DNA from: Elysia marginata | Lineage: Eukaryota; Mollusca; Gastropoda; Plakobranchidae | Length of the DNA stretch: 29,888 nucleotides | Reading direction: 5' to 3' | NCBI GenBank assembly: GCA_019649035.1 | Contig: BMAT01001742.1 | Location: 202,139 to 232,026 of the forward strand | Shown here: positions 8,635-20,757 of the stretch, one piece after another | Position numbering within the stretch: position 1 is the stretch's first letter | Layout of the letters: every line of letters starts with the position of its first letter | Notes under the pieces: model-generated | Seen by the model: only the letters and a program-made list of their open reading frames with translations | Told to the model about the DNA's origin: nothing | The model's database searches: none | Made by a program: the position numbers and the translations under genes

Positions 8635-11433
8635 AGTAAGGCCATCTCTAACCTTGCATTTAAAACATTTCAGAAACTAAAATGGTAAAAATAAAAGCTT
8701 AATATTAATTTTAAATGAACAGATTTTAGACAAGGAGTAATTGTCTTCTGTTGTTATAATATTCACCGAGAAATTCAGCATAAAATCTTCCAGCACACCA
8801 AAAAATATCCTACAAAGTAGTTTTTTATTATTATCAATTAAAATTCTAGTATCATATGTGCAACCTATATGTTTACCACATTAGTCTTGTGATGAAAACA
8901 TCTTAAAAAGAGTCATTATGTTGATAACTCTGTAATATTTTCTTCTTAAATCTAGTTTAAGTGATTAGGAAATTTCAGAGCAGGTCTTATATTTACAGGT
9001 ACGTGTTTGTATACTTAAATGTAATCCATACTATTACCTAATAGTGTTTTTTTTCCTTTTGGTCTAATGACACTAGCTTCATTAGCACACTTGTGTATGA
9101 GACGTGGCCTCAATTTTTCTTGCAGATCGAATCATCATGAATTGTTGCGTTAGTTGGACTGATATTTTAGTCACAGTGAGGTGAATCTGTTAACTGTTGG
9201 TGGAGCGAAATGAGCTCGGTTTTCTTTTGAAAGGCTTTTTTCATTGTTTTCATGATGCAGGTCTAGCAAGGGTGCCCAATCAAAATATAAACTCGTTCAG
9301 ATATTGGCTGCAGGAAAAGAAAAGGAAACAGGTGTTAAAGATGTATATATTTTGTTTTTATTTCTTTTCCCCCTCATTAATATCTTTGATGCATCCCACT
9401 TTTTAACAGGTGGGGGCAAAGAACCTACTTGATCCAAATGTAAGACATGAAGAATCCCCAAAATATACTAATTACTGTTCTAATGACAAAACATGCATAA
9501 GTGATATTTCTGTTTTAATTATTTTCTGGAATAAAGTTACAATTTTACTCAGACCTGTAACTTTTCGGAAAAGATTTTTTTCTATCAATGTTGCCTTCAA
9601 AGATTTCCAGTTGTACCAGAAATACAATTTTAAGGCCTAATTTTTTACAAATTTCTCTTCTTGCATATTTTATTAAACGTTGAGACAATACAATTATTTT
9701 TGGAGGCTCTGTCACAATTCTGCTTATATTGTAAAACTATGAGAAATTTTCCAAGAAATTATTATCAATGGCACTCGCAAACATTGCATTCATAGTTCTT
9801 TGTATGCAAAAGGTTTAATCTAACATAATTGCCATGCTAAATTTATTATAAATTTTAACAAGGATCATCAAGTTGATATGCATTAAAAAAGAAAAACAAC
9901 TATTTTCTGACTTTTCATGTTATAAGGTGATGATAAATAATGAAACAACTGAATTGCATATGGAAAACAATTTGCGACTTCATAAATAAAAATAATTAAT
10001 CAAATTCAAGGCTCACAAGTCAGAGTATGAAATATTATGTAATTGATATTTTGTAATACTCTATGTAAGTAGTAATTATTTTTTACACAGATACTAGTGT
10101 AAGTTTCATGTGACAGGAAAGGTGATATTGAATACTTATATGTGAAGCTATTAGTAAATGAGTTTTTGTACTTTGAATTTCAGGAACTTATAACATGTAA
10201 CAGAGTTTTCTCAGTTAAGCTTTAAATAGGCAATTAGAATTATTTAATTTTTTATATCTTTTAGATGTTTCACCCCCCCCCCTTTTTTTTTATAACTTTG
10301 ACACAAGAACAAATTCAAACCCACCTATAGTGACAGGCCTATCTTGTCATATTTCATGTCTGTGGCCAAAAAAAGATAACTATATTGCTGGCCATTACTA
10401 GTTCATAGCATTGCTTTCAGTATCTATTGATAGCCCTTGTTCCACAAGAACACTGCAATTTAAATAGGCAATATCTTCTTCTTCTGTTTGTTTTTAGTTT
10501 CACCTATGTTCCATAGACTTCACAAATGACATGTAGAAATAAGTCTTGACTCTTACTCAATTTTTAGATGATTTTGAATGCAACTGTAAGCATTCCCTCA
10601 AAATTGCACTAATTGCCATCCTGCATCTTGGGGTGAAACCCTGCAAAATTTTTCATTTATCTGAAGTGAATGTTTATGAAATATTTCAACATATACAACA
10701 AAAAACTATAGGTAAAATTATTGAAGCAATGGCTGAAAGGGTCTTAAAATTCTTTGAAAAGCAAGATATGACACATTTTTCTTCCTTTATTTGAAAATTG
10801 TCTCCAAAGTGTTATCTTCCAAATGCAATAACTACAAAAAATATTTTAAAGCAAATCTTGTTTCTCTGAATCTAGACTCATATTGTGGGACAGTTTTTTT
10901 TTATTACTTTAAATTTTCATTTTACTTTTGAAAGTGATTTATTTGTCTTGTATTTTTGACTTTTTCTTTTAGGATTTCTAACGAGCACTTTTTTCCACAC
11001 ATCTTCAATGAATTTTTTAAGGTGTTTGTTAAAATAAAGGAGAAATAATTGAGGCAAGCTGATAATTTTTTTTAGTAAAGAAACTGAAATTTGATGGTAG
11101 CTCAAGAGAATTTATTCACACAATTAAAGAAACAGAGGGAAACCAGAAACAAAATTGATATGTAATAAAGGGTACAATTAAATTTGTTATTAATTATATC
11201 TAGCCTAAGTGTCCCCTTAAAAACCCTAGTAGTAAGTAGATGAAAGTGAAGTAGAACTTTTAGATTTTGTTGGGATCACATAATGGACATTGGTGTTTGT
11301 GTTTTGACTATTTTGTTTTTAATATATATGAATGGAAAAGATTATTGCTATTCTGTTTTTATTTATTGTTGCTAGTGTTTTGGTTGTGTACAAAGAAAAC
11401 TTTGAACTTTTTACTTACTGAAGTTACTGCAAT

Positions 11434-11439
11434 ATTAAA
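11434..11439 (+). terminator. Candidate poly(A) signal ATTAAA for VAP
   Basis: ATTAAA is followed about 20-70 bases later by a G/T-rich stretch (gtttgtgctttgtggaatgg, then gtgtggtt), the arrangement expected of a cleavage and polyadenylation site. It is a candidate only; other AATAAA motifs lie both before and after. Confidence 0.35.
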
Positions 11440-12478
11440 GTTTTGCTAGATAATGATCATTGGGAAATGTTTGTGCTTTGTGGAATGGGTAGTGTGGTTA
11501 TTCATGAGTGAGAGAGGAAATAATGGTGCAATGTCCTACTGTAACTAATATTTTTCTGTCTGTCTGTCAGAGTGTTTGGGGACTAATGCTTGTGTACAAT
11601 ATGGAATGTTCGATTGCCATTTTTTTCTCATCTCTGTAAAAAATGAAACATACTGAAAGAGTTTGCAATTAGGCCCCCTACTACACCTTGTGTATTACTT
11701 TGACAAATTTTGAACTGGTTCAGTGTTGTGCGCATGAAATTTTATTTTCCTTTTGGGTTGCTCTAAGACAAAAATTTGCTTACCCAATGAAGGAAAAATG
11801 GGGAAAATTCATAGTTTTTGATGCTCATATAGAGAACGTTCCCACCAACATTAGACTTTGCTCTTTCACTGGTTTTTTGTCATATCGATAAAATGAACCT
11901 TATCATATTTTTTAAATAATAATTTTATGGAAGTTGGAAAACTTAACTTGGCCTCTGAGAAAAGATTTGGTTTTACATACATTAAATAGTATCAAGTGAA
12001 TTTAGCTTGGCTTTCTAAACTTGCATGATAGATCTTTAGTTTTTGCTCTTTTGTGGTTCTAATGTGCCTCTGTGAAGTTTGAGTAATGAAAGTACTGAAA
12101 CTTTAAGGTTATCACTCGTTCTGCCAGTAGTTAATTTTTGGAACTGCCTCTAAAGATAGTTCCATCATTTTTTTTTATCTCTTGATTATGCACAAGTGTA
12201 GGTGATCGTGCTAAAGTTATTGTTTTGTGTTTGTTTCAATGCTTCCTGCACTCTCTTGGATACTGGATTAAAATGTAAATATAATTTATTCCACACGTTC
12301 ATGCAATCTTTTGTTTTTGCCATAAAGCAAATAAGTTTTTACTTTTTGTTGGTCGACTTCCAACATTTTGTCTTACCCACCAAAGCATAATGTTCTCCAA
12401 AAAAGTCAAAGTATAAAGTTCAAATCTGTTCTTAGAGTGGCGTTGGTAGCATCTTTATGCAACTGAAATATTTCCGTA

Positions 12479-12771
12479 CAGGGATGCAAGTTTCCCGATT
12501 TTAGCAGGAATTCTGATTTTTTAGCAGTTTTCTTTAGCTAAAAAAGCAGGAAAATCTTTTAAAATTGAGGCTTAAATGTTAAAGAAAAACTCCAAAATTA
12601 AGATTCATAGAAAATCAAACACTTCTTTTGAGTTGTATAGCTGCATAGGCCCTAGTACAGAGTTCTATCTACTAAAGTACTATTTTTAATTGGTCTATCA
12701 AAAGTTCTTTATGGGCAGCCATAGAGTGTAAAATTTTCCTGCTTTTTGAGCATAAGCCGCTTGCATCCCTG
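12479..12771. mobile_element. hAT-like short non-autonomous element, copy B (intact ends and target duplication)
   Basis: It begins CAGGGATGCAAG and ends CTTGCATCCCTG, a perfect 12-bp terminal inverted repeat. TTCCGTA occurs immediately outside both ends (12472-12478 and 12772-12778), a 7-bp target-site duplication. Subterminal GCAGGAAAAT and ATTTTCCTGCTTTTT are also inverted with respect to each other. The CAGGG-type terminus suggests the hAT superfamily, though hAT duplications are normally 8 bp and P-type elements are an alternative. It is 293 bp with no coding capacity. Confidence 0.88.
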
Positions 12772-15488
12772 TTCCGTAGTTACAGCATGCTCTGATAAAC
12801 AGCCCTGACTTTGTGTTTCAAAATAAAACTTTTTCAAACACTCTGCACTACTTTTCTCTAATTTACCCTGTGAGATTGCCTCACTCTATCTTAAGACATG
12901 GACAAACAGTTAAAAAGGCATAAAGCAACTAATGGTTCCACCGACAGGCAAGTCCACTTAACTCAAAATTTCTGACAAAGGTAAGACATGGACAACATTT
13001 TTCACTTACTTTTTAAAAAAAATAAACACACAAATTTTAACGAAATAGGTCCATTGAACATGACAATTCATCGCCATCAAACGACATCTCTGTACATGCG
13101 AGAATGTATCATAAAAATTTTCAGAAAATTTAAGTGGCATCCCTTGTAATACTTTGCATACTAGAAATATGAGTTGATTAAAAAGAAAATTTGCACCTCT
13201 TTTGTGAAGTGAAAGTTAATAAAGGGAAATTCTTAGAGTTCAGATTTCTTCCCAAATAGTGTCAAATTCTATAGCTGTGCTATACAGGATTGGCTAACTG
13301 GGCCAGCTTGGGACTTAAGTATCTCCTCAGACTGTCACATTGTTCTCTGGTTAATTGTAGATTTCTTGCCCTAAATCATGTGTGTTTGTCTTAGCCTAGG
13401 CCATTTTTAAAGCCTTTTTATCTGCCCTGAGATATTTACTTCAGCATATTTTTTTAAATGAGAATATAAACCTATTTTTAGCTACTGATTTTTCTCCACA
13501 TTACTGAAATCAACCTTGTTGGAAAACTGGATGTCTTTGTTAGGTAAAGGAAATATTGACTTTCTATTCTAAATTAAAAGTAGGACCATAACCTTCAATC
13601 AATCAGATAAAATTGTGGTTCAGTTAAAAATCATAGTTGTGAATCAGATGATATGTTTTCAAAAGTTACCAGAACCATGTATAAATATGGCCTCAAAGCC
13701 TTTCTTTGATTTAGTACAGATAAAGTGTACATGCACAGCAAATTGATCAGGGCCTTCTGCACAAGCTTGATAAAGAAGGTCAAAATTGAAAGAGTGTCAT
13801 ACTGAGACAGAATCTGAATGTAAGAAATGATTATAGATTCACAATGCTGATGGCATGCTTTCCCTTATCATTAGACTGCTTCAGATTAGTTTTTCTATTC
13901 ACACACAAAAAAAAAGAAATTATAAGTGTACAGCTCCCCTGGAAACACTTTGTGATGGCTTAGTCAAATTAGTGACCAAATAAGTCACATACATAAGAAA
14001 CTCATAATGTGCACCATGGCTTTCCAGAGAAACTAGTTTGCCTATGAAATTATTTAATATGTATTGAGTGGCCTAAGTCCAGCCTGTCCCATATAAGCCC
14101 TGGGCATTCTTTTGCTTTAGACTGCATCCCTTTCCTTCGCAACACAGCTATGTCTCTCTAACATTTCAGGCATTCTTGCCACATATTTTTTGGCATAACC
14201 CTGCTTTCATAAAACTTAAGATTTATTGTTATTTAAAATAATAAAAAAAAAGCTTTTAAGTAGCCCTGAGCAGTTTTGTGAAATTTAAAAGTTTGAAATA
14301 AAGAAGAAAAAAAGAGGCAATGAAAACGGTGTACTTATTTATTTTCAGCTCATTTGCACAAGCAAAGCAGGTATATGTGTTGCTGGAGCTTTGAAATAGA
14401 CTTGGTCTCTATTTTCCTTTATACATGAGATGTCAACTTGATGTACCTACCCACACCCTGTCACATGAGAAAGGATATGAGGATAAGAAATGTTTAAGAA
14501 AACATTAAGAAATAAGCCAAACCCAGTTTACCTTGTTGTAGTAGGAAGAAATTGATTTAGTGAGTAAATTTGTTCTCTAATTTCTCCAAAGTGAAGGAAA
14601 AAATTTAGACCTAAAAACTGTTTACTTTGCTCCATCTTTCAGCATCTTTTATGTTTCACTGAACAGAACCTTTTCTTTTTTTATTGCACTTACCATCAGT
14701 GCCGGTTCATCCTCATAGTATCTATGCAAAGCAATTATTGGTGATTGTTTGCAGTGAGACATGTAATAGAAACTAATACATTCAACATTTTGAAAATTGT
14801 TTTCTACTTCTTGCTAAGCCTCGAGGTCTAGAATATGAAATATAGCTATGTATATAATTAGGTTTTGAATTGTTTTTTAATCAATTCAAATAAAAGCATT
14901 GTTTGGCTGAAAAGGTAGGAACAAAATAAAAAAAATATATATACAAAACTTAACATTGATTTGACACTATCTTTTCACATAAGTATTTTTGACTAAATTG
15001 AAAAGTAATAAGCAGGCAAAGATTTATAGCAGGGAAAACCTCGCACTTCAAAATAGTTTTTAGCTCAAAAACCCTACTCATAGAAAATGCATGTTGCCAA
15101 AAGCACAGGTCTGGTAAGATCTTTATCTGATCCATAATAATTAAAATATTTGCTTAAATCAGATTTTTGCGATGGTGTTTACTGAAAATTGATTTTTTGC
15201 ATTACAGTATTTGAAGTTCAATTTTTGCGATGGGTTTCAAAACATCCGAACTTAGCTGTATGCATGTCTTTAATAGAAAGCTCTTATTTTTAATAATAAT
15301 TATATTATAGTCAACACATACCGACAGCCTTTTAATCGATATTTTGACATATAGACATGTTTTACTATGACATAATTTTTTCGTCTATAACCTTACTAAA
15401 CAATTCCTCTTATAGTTATATCTACTTCTTCCCAGACCTTTTTTGCTTTTATACTTGTAGACATGCTGACTAAAATGATTAAAAAACA

Positions 15489-15524
15489 CCCCCCCCCCCA
15501 AAAAAAAAAAAAAAAAAAAAAAAA
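15489..15524. repeat. C11 followed by A25 homopolymer tract
   Basis: Eleven C then twenty-five A in direct succession, followed by gaaaagaga. It could be a microsatellite or the tail of a degraded retroposon; no SINE or LINE body is recognised upstream. Confidence 0.8.
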
Positions 15525-15613
15525 GAAAAGAGAATGAACAAGTTATGGTTCTATTGAAAAATGATTTTCTTAATTAATATTAAAACAGAAAGACTAACTA
15601 CACAGCAAACAAA

Positions 15614-15931
15614 CAGGGATGCAAGTTTTCCGATTTTTGCAGGAATTCCTATTTTTACATTTTTCTTTGGCTAAATAAGCTAGGAAATTTGAAAACAAGT
15701 CAGACTTTATATTGAGGAAAATCTCCAAACTTATAGTTCATAGAAAATCCAACACTTCCTGTGAGTTGTATGGCTGTGTAGACCCCAGCACAGCGTTGTC
15801 TCTACGTTTTTTAGTTGACCTACCAAAAATTCTATAAAGGGCAGCTGTAGGTTGCCCAGTGTCTGGCGGGGTCACTTTATAGATGTATTAAAATTTTCCT
15901 GCTTTTTGTACATAACCAACTTGCATCTCTG
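15614..15931. mobile_element. hAT-like short non-autonomous element, copy C (target duplication present)
   Basis: It begins CAGGGATGCAAG and ends CTTGCATCTCTG (one change from the perfect inverted terminus). AAACAAA lies immediately outside both ends (15607-15613 and 15932-15938), again a 7-bp duplication. Internal blocks match copy A (for example the GGGCAGCTGT and gtgtctggcggggtc region) and copy B (TTCATAGAAAATC and GTTGTATGGCTG). The length is 318 bp. Confidence 0.87.
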
Positions 15932-17662
15932 AAACAAATGTCTCCAAAGGTCATTTCCTTGTAAAAAATGAAACAAGGAAAGTTATGAGGTATTATTGAT
16001 GGTTTTGGCGCCGTTTCCCCCCTTTATTTTTCCTCCTTGTCTTTGTATTTTATTCATTGAAGTTATATTGAAAGCATGTCGATATAAGTGGATAACACTG
16101 TATTTGTTAAATTGCCAGTGTTTTGGCTTTTTTAAAGTCACTATAACTTTAAGCCTCTTTATTATTAGTTTACTACCAACATGCGCTTTGTCTTAAATAC
16201 CCAGCTACAGATCGACTGATAGTGAGTGTACATCCAAAAGCCCTTTCACAGTTACTCACTGCCCATCGTGATTGAAAAGAAAAAAAGAAATGAACTTGCT
16301 TCATTTGTTTGACCCATATCTGCTCTGTCTGTCTTAAACAGTCTACTAACAGAATTAAAGATGGTTGCTGTAAAGGGTAATGGGGATGGACTATGCTTGC
16401 AGAATTTTCCAACATCCTGCTTCTCTTTTATTATAAAACATGGGACATATGTCATATCAATTAAGAGTGTTAATAGACCCATTACCGTTTTGTAAGGTAT
16501 ATTCACCAATAGTTAAATGATACTAATAGCATCTATTGTTATATTAATTCGCTTCACCTGTATTTTGACAGTCTTTGGCATTACACAATGATATATACGC
16601 TTTTCTAATGATGAAAACGTTTTAAAATACATTAGTAAACTCCCTACTATTGTTTATAAACTGTAGCCAGTGTAGGCCTCAGATCCAATGAACTTGAGCT
16701 CTGCAAGCTTTTAGCCTTTTTCTCTTTTTTTTTTAAATATAATTTCCACCCCTCTCTTTCTTCGCTGAGTGATAAAGTGAGTAACAACTAACATATTGAG
16801 GAGAAAAACTGGCTCAGAATAGATTAAGCCACCATCCCTTACTGTTTTATTTCTACCTTGTTGAAAACAACATGGGTTTGAAATGAGATTGTTCTAGTTT
16901 TTATGAGGGTTGAAAAAGATGAAAAATCTGGACTTAAGATTATTTAAAAATTTTAGCAAGGATTCATTGAGTCCAAGTTTGTTGGATATGAGGTCCACAG
17001 TAGTAATCAAGCACTTGCAGGCTGGAGTGGAATTGTTGGAGTCAAATCTGATTCATACTTGAGTCATGGCTTCAGTTATATATTATATATTCACATATGT
17101 AAATATGGCCATGATATTACACATGTACTAATCCTGAGATTGACATGACAAACTGACTGGACTTTAAACTGGAAGTCCAGGGAGACTTATTATAGGCATT
17201 CAATAATTTTTTTTGGTCCTTGAATTTCAAAATTGAGCATATCTAATTTCTTTTTTTGAAAATATTCAATGTTCTGGTCAGTCACTGAATGATTTTTAAG
17301 TTACAGTGCAGTTGCTTCAATTGAAACTATGTAGCAGTGATTAGTTGAATTTTTTTTCTTCTTTTTGTTGCCTTTGAATTTTTAAAAATCAAAAGATCAC
17401 TTGAGCCTAAAGAGATCAATAAAAGACATTATATGTAGAAGGGTAGTGATATTGCAGCATGATTAATGAGTTGAACTTGAAATAGATAAACGAAGTAATT
17501 TGTTTTTGTCTTTGTTTCTGTTATTTAGCTTTACAGTCTCTCCAATTTTTTCGTGTATAAATTTTATGTTTGAGATGAGAGGCGGAAAAAGGAAAAAAAA
17601 CCACTGCCAATTTGTATGGAGGAATGTGATTTGTGATATTAACACCAACAAATGAAACCCTC

Positions 17663-17668
17663 AATAAA
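17663..17668 (+). terminator. Distal candidate poly(A) signal AATAAA
   Basis: AATAAA with cttgtgtcaattttt about 20-35 bases downstream and a further GT-rich stretch near 17770-17795. If used by VAP it would give a 3' UTR of about 10.5 kb, which is unlikely without transcript support. Confidence 0.2.
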
Positions 17669-17900
17669 TGCAGAATTTTTCCTTAAGCTTGTGTCAATTT
17701 TTTAAAAATGATCGATTTGTTGTTGAACACTAAGATGAACTCACAATTTTAAGTTAGTGCCCTGTCCTTAGTGTGTATGTGTATTTCTTCTTTGGGTGTC
17801 TGTTCACTCCTCTGGCCCAACAGCTAAACATGTGGGCATCGTTTGCTTATTGTAGAAATTAAATAAATAATTTCTTTGAATTAATGAAATTCGTCTTTTG

Positions 17901-19060
17901 TCTTAGGTTATTTATTTTATGTTCAATTTTTTCTTCTTGCCTTGTAAATGGTTTTATTCATCACAGAAGTTGCACATGATTTGGAGCTTTGATTCATTGT
18001 CCTTTTACAGAGAGCTTTCCTTGTATCCTATTCCCCTCTCTCAGCCTGGTATCAGTTCATCAATGTGAGATGTAAAATTAACTTTTTACAAAAAAAGCTA
18101 GTAGTTATCTTCAGATTGTCTTTGTCAGACCACCTTGTAACTGATCTGCAGTTCATGTTACACCTAGTGCCTGGCTTTCCCAAAAATGCAATACCCTCTG
18201 TTTCGAATTTTTTTTTTGTTTTCAATAGCTTTTCCCCCAGCTCCAGTATCCTTTTATTTTTAGACACAAGGGACCTTTATAACATTAACAGGCAACAGAA
18301 TTCTGTTTTTAAGTCTACATTTAGGATTTAATCAGTTTCTCACCCATGATCTATTCCATTTCCAAGTAAAAAAAATTATAATGAACGTTTCTAGAGTGTC
18401 TTTCTCTACACTAGCTCAATGCATTTTACATGAAAAGTTCGTCATTTTATTAACATAAAAATTGCACCCATTACAACAGCAAACTTCAATAACTTCAGTT
18501 TTCTTCTTCAGTTTTACACTGATATGTGTACACAAATCACATTATCTGTTTACTATTTACAACTGTTGATATAATGTATCTTAGGTTTTGCTTAGGATAT
18601 TTACACATACATTTAAGTAAAATAATGAAGTTTGACACAGGACTGTAAAAAAAAAATGAAGATAAAAAAGAGAAAGTCACTAAAAACACAATGGGGTAGT
18701 TTTGCTAAAAAATCATGTTGCTCTGATCATTTTTCTCTTTCTCATAAGTGCAACTCTTCTGCTAAATAGAGGAAGTTCGGCTATTGTGCGACCTTTCCAA
18801 TGTTTTTTGCTATCTCTCGCTATCATCTGATGTTCAAATAAATAGGAGTTGCAGTAGAACTGAGTGGATAAGCAAATCAAATTTTTTAAAGGAAGATATA
18901 TATATATTAGCTCTAAAACTTAGTAAAAGTACAGGCAAAACAAGTAAGCTGTCCGCTTTATGCCTTTGTCAGACAAAAAAACAAAACAAACAAACATATA
19001 AGTCATTTGGATATGTAGGCACAGAACTGATAATAACAGGAAAAGCAATAATATTATTTT
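17901..19060. other. Intergenic DNA, nothing recognised
   Basis: AT-rich sequence with short chance frames on both strands. No exon, RNA gene or repeat family is recognised. Confidence 0.6.
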
Positions 19061-19065
19061 GAACC

Positions 19066-19082
19066 CTATAATATATATATAT
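19066..19082. repeat. Short AT dinucleotide tract
   Basis: A run of alternating TA, close to the left side of the mariner relic. Confidence 0.7.
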
Positions 19083-19329
19083 GATAAAAACAATAAAGAT
19101 ATAAAGATAAAAAAAGTGGGTGTTTGAAGAAAAATATGCACCTAGAAATCTAAATATATTGGCAAACATCCTCAACTTTGGAGTGCCATATCTCTGATGG
19201 TCTTTGCGCATTTGTCATACAATTTCGGTGTATAATGAATCAACTATTACTACAATAACTTGCTAAATATCAATGAAATCCATTGATAAATAAGGAAACG
19301 AGATGTTTAAAAAAAGTTCCAAAACTCTT

Positions 19330-20215
19330 GAAAAACAAACATTGACCTCCCAACCAAAGTTGTTTCGCAATCCGCGCTGCATACCCTCAGAGCACAATGC
19401 TAACGTACTGTGCAAAGAATTGTTAAAAGGGATCTGAAGTTAAAGCCAATAAAGGCCTACGAATTCAGACTAGGGGAAAAACGGAAAGTGCGAAAGAGAA
19501 AAGATGACTTCGATCGCGGCGCTTTCTGAACAGATTTACAGATAAAGATTTGGAGCACATTATCTTCACAGGTAAAAAACACTTCACTCTAGAGATTGCC
19601 AAAAATAGACAAAATGACGTTTACGGAAGAAAGAAGTCGGACATACCTCTGCAATGGCTTTACCACGAAACCAATCAGTTTTTGCATAAAGTTATGTTTT
19701 CTGCTGATGTGTGCTTGAATTGCAAAACCGAGAGTTTTACTTGATTTAACTTTGAAGGTCTATTCAAAGAATTGCATTTCTCTGCTTGAACAAAAAACTG
19801 CCTCCCTTATGTCACAAACTTTATCCTCAAGGTGACTTTGTTCTGCAACACAACGGTGCTACTTCCCACAGAAGGCGTGCAACCCAAAAATTTTTCATAG
19901 ATCAAGGAGTTGATTTCATTGCCAAAGAACACTGGCCACCACAATTTCCAGATTTTAATCCGATGGACTATGTAATGTGGGACAAGCATGCTGAGGTCTA
20001 CACGGGACGGTCGATTCCCTTCACTGAAAATGAACTGAAAGCAAAAATGAAGTACATGTAGTGCTGGAGACAAATAGGTACCGTATTGAGGAAGTGAGAA
20101 AGGCAAAGGCAAAAGAGTTAGAGCTGTTGTTCAGCTGGAAGGAGGTTCTACAGATCACTTAAAAAACTGATTGCACTGGAGTGAATGGACTTTTTTCTTA
20201 CCTGAGGTGCGTGTT
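19330..20215 (+). pseudogene. Mariner-type (IS630/Tc1/mariner) transposase relic, inactivated
   Basis: Three frames together resemble one DDE transposase. First, 19407-19529 reads TVQRIVKRDLKLKPIKAYEF and on to a TGA. Second, 19550-19744 contains IIFTGKKHFTLEIAKNRQND and YGRKKSDIP. Third, 19786-20061 contains GDFVLQHNGATSH, FIAKEHWPPQFPDFNPMDY and VMWDK. These are hallmark blocks of animal mariner-like transposases. The first catalytic Asp position reads Gly (FTGKK for the usual F(S/T)DEK), the second reads Asn (QHNGA, 19852-19854), and the third Asp survives in NPMDY (19966-19968). If no indel intervenes, 37 residues separate the second and third positions, pointing to the DD37D (maT-like) branch. 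At least two frameshifts and internal stops show it is dead. Remnants of the C-terminal region continue to about 20210. I could not identify convincing terminal inverted repeats. Confidence 0.9.
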
Positions 20216-20390
20216 ATCTAGAATAAAAAAAATTTATAGACCAATAAAGCCAGAGGCTTCAATTCCACACACCTTGACATGAATAATTAAAAAATTTTTA
20301 AAAATTTTTCATACACAATATTAATCGCTTTCGGGAAATTTGGCTTCGTTACTCAGCGTAACTGTGTCACTACAGAGCAGCGCCACTAGT
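20216..20390. other. AT-rich spacer between mariner relic and SINE
   Basis: It contains aaaaatttttaaaaattttt-like runs. No feature is assigned. Confidence 0.5.
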
Positions 20391-20612
20391 GTCCCAGTAC
20401 ATTCGAAGGCCACTTTTAACCCATATGCAGGATGTTTTAGACGCATATCACAAATTCAAGAATTGCTGGGTACCCATTTTACAGGTGGGTGGACTGGGGA
20501 ATGTTAGGGTAAATTGCTTTCCCAAGGCATTTGCAACATGGCATGGTCAGGAATCAAAACCGGGACCTCTAGATCTCGAGTCCTGACGCGCTGACCACTC
20601 TGCCTAACTCAG
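20391..20612 (-). mobile_element. tRNA-derived SINE on the minus strand
   Basis: Read on the minus strand, the element starts near 20610 with a tRNA-like head: GTTAGGCAGAGTGGTCAGCG (A-box region), then GTCAGGACTCGAGATC, then GGTTTTGATTCC (B-box-like, 20550-20561). The head resembles a Leu- or Ser-type tRNA. It is followed by a body including CTTGGGAAAGCAATTTACC and CACCTGTAAAATGGGTACCC, which resembles the conserved central domain seen in several invertebrate SINE families (recognised from memory, not searched). The far (left) border on the + strand is uncertain. Confidence 0.75.
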
Positions 20613-20675
20613 TGTTTATTTTCATGAAAATACCATAAACAGGTATGAAGTTATAGGGTGACAAAATTGAGGACG

Positions 20676-20757
20676 TTTTTTGGGGGGGCCACCCGATACA
20701 TGTATTGAAGGGCTCCACCATAAAAAAGGGAGGGGGGGGGTGCAAGGGAGAAGGGGC
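20676..20757. repeat. G-rich low-complexity stretch
   Basis: It contains runs TTTTTTGGGGGGG and, further on, AAAAAAGGGAGGGGGGGGG and AAGGGAGAAGGGG. The clustered G runs are unusual in this AT-rich window. Confidence 0.7.

Larger units (their letters stand above)
7128..11440 (+). other. VAP: VAP 3' UTR and downstream flank
   Basis: No coding exon is seen after the stop. The sequence is notably T-rich on the + strand, consistent with 3' UTR, and holds several weak AATAAA-type motifs (8690s, 9530-9535, 11164-11169) and one ATTAAA with a G/T-rich tract after it (11434). The true end of the transcript cannot be fixed from sequence alone. A period-3 repeat (8513-8634) and a C/T run (10273-10290) lie inside. 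Confidence 0.5.
11441..17900. other. Distal VAP 3' flank or very long UTR
   Basis: No exon of any recognisable family is seen on either strand. The stretch contains hAT-like copies B and C, a 14-nt direct repeat pair (TAAGACATGGACAA at 12892 and 12982), a 13-nt pair (ATTTTTGCGATGG at 15163 and 15221), and a C11/A25 tract (15489-15524). The open frames here are short and lack family similarity. Confidence 0.6.

Noticed and set aside
8445..8688. Three overlapping + strand open frames
   Set aside because: They arise from the trinucleotide repeat, which lacks stops in all forward frames; no start context or family match.
18784..19211. Several open frames of 73-92 codons on both strands near 19 kb
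   Set aside because: Composition is that of AT-rich intergenic DNA with AT and T/A runs; readings are hydrophobic or low-complexity with no motif.
19807..20112. 101-codon minus-strand open frame
   Set aside because: It is the antisense of the mariner transposase relic, whose + strand motifs are unmistakable.
20550..20610. A functional tRNA gene on the minus strand
   Set aside because: The T-arm region reads GGTTTTGATTCC rather than GGTTCGAnTCC, and it continues directly into a SINE body; it is a tRNA-derived retroposon head.
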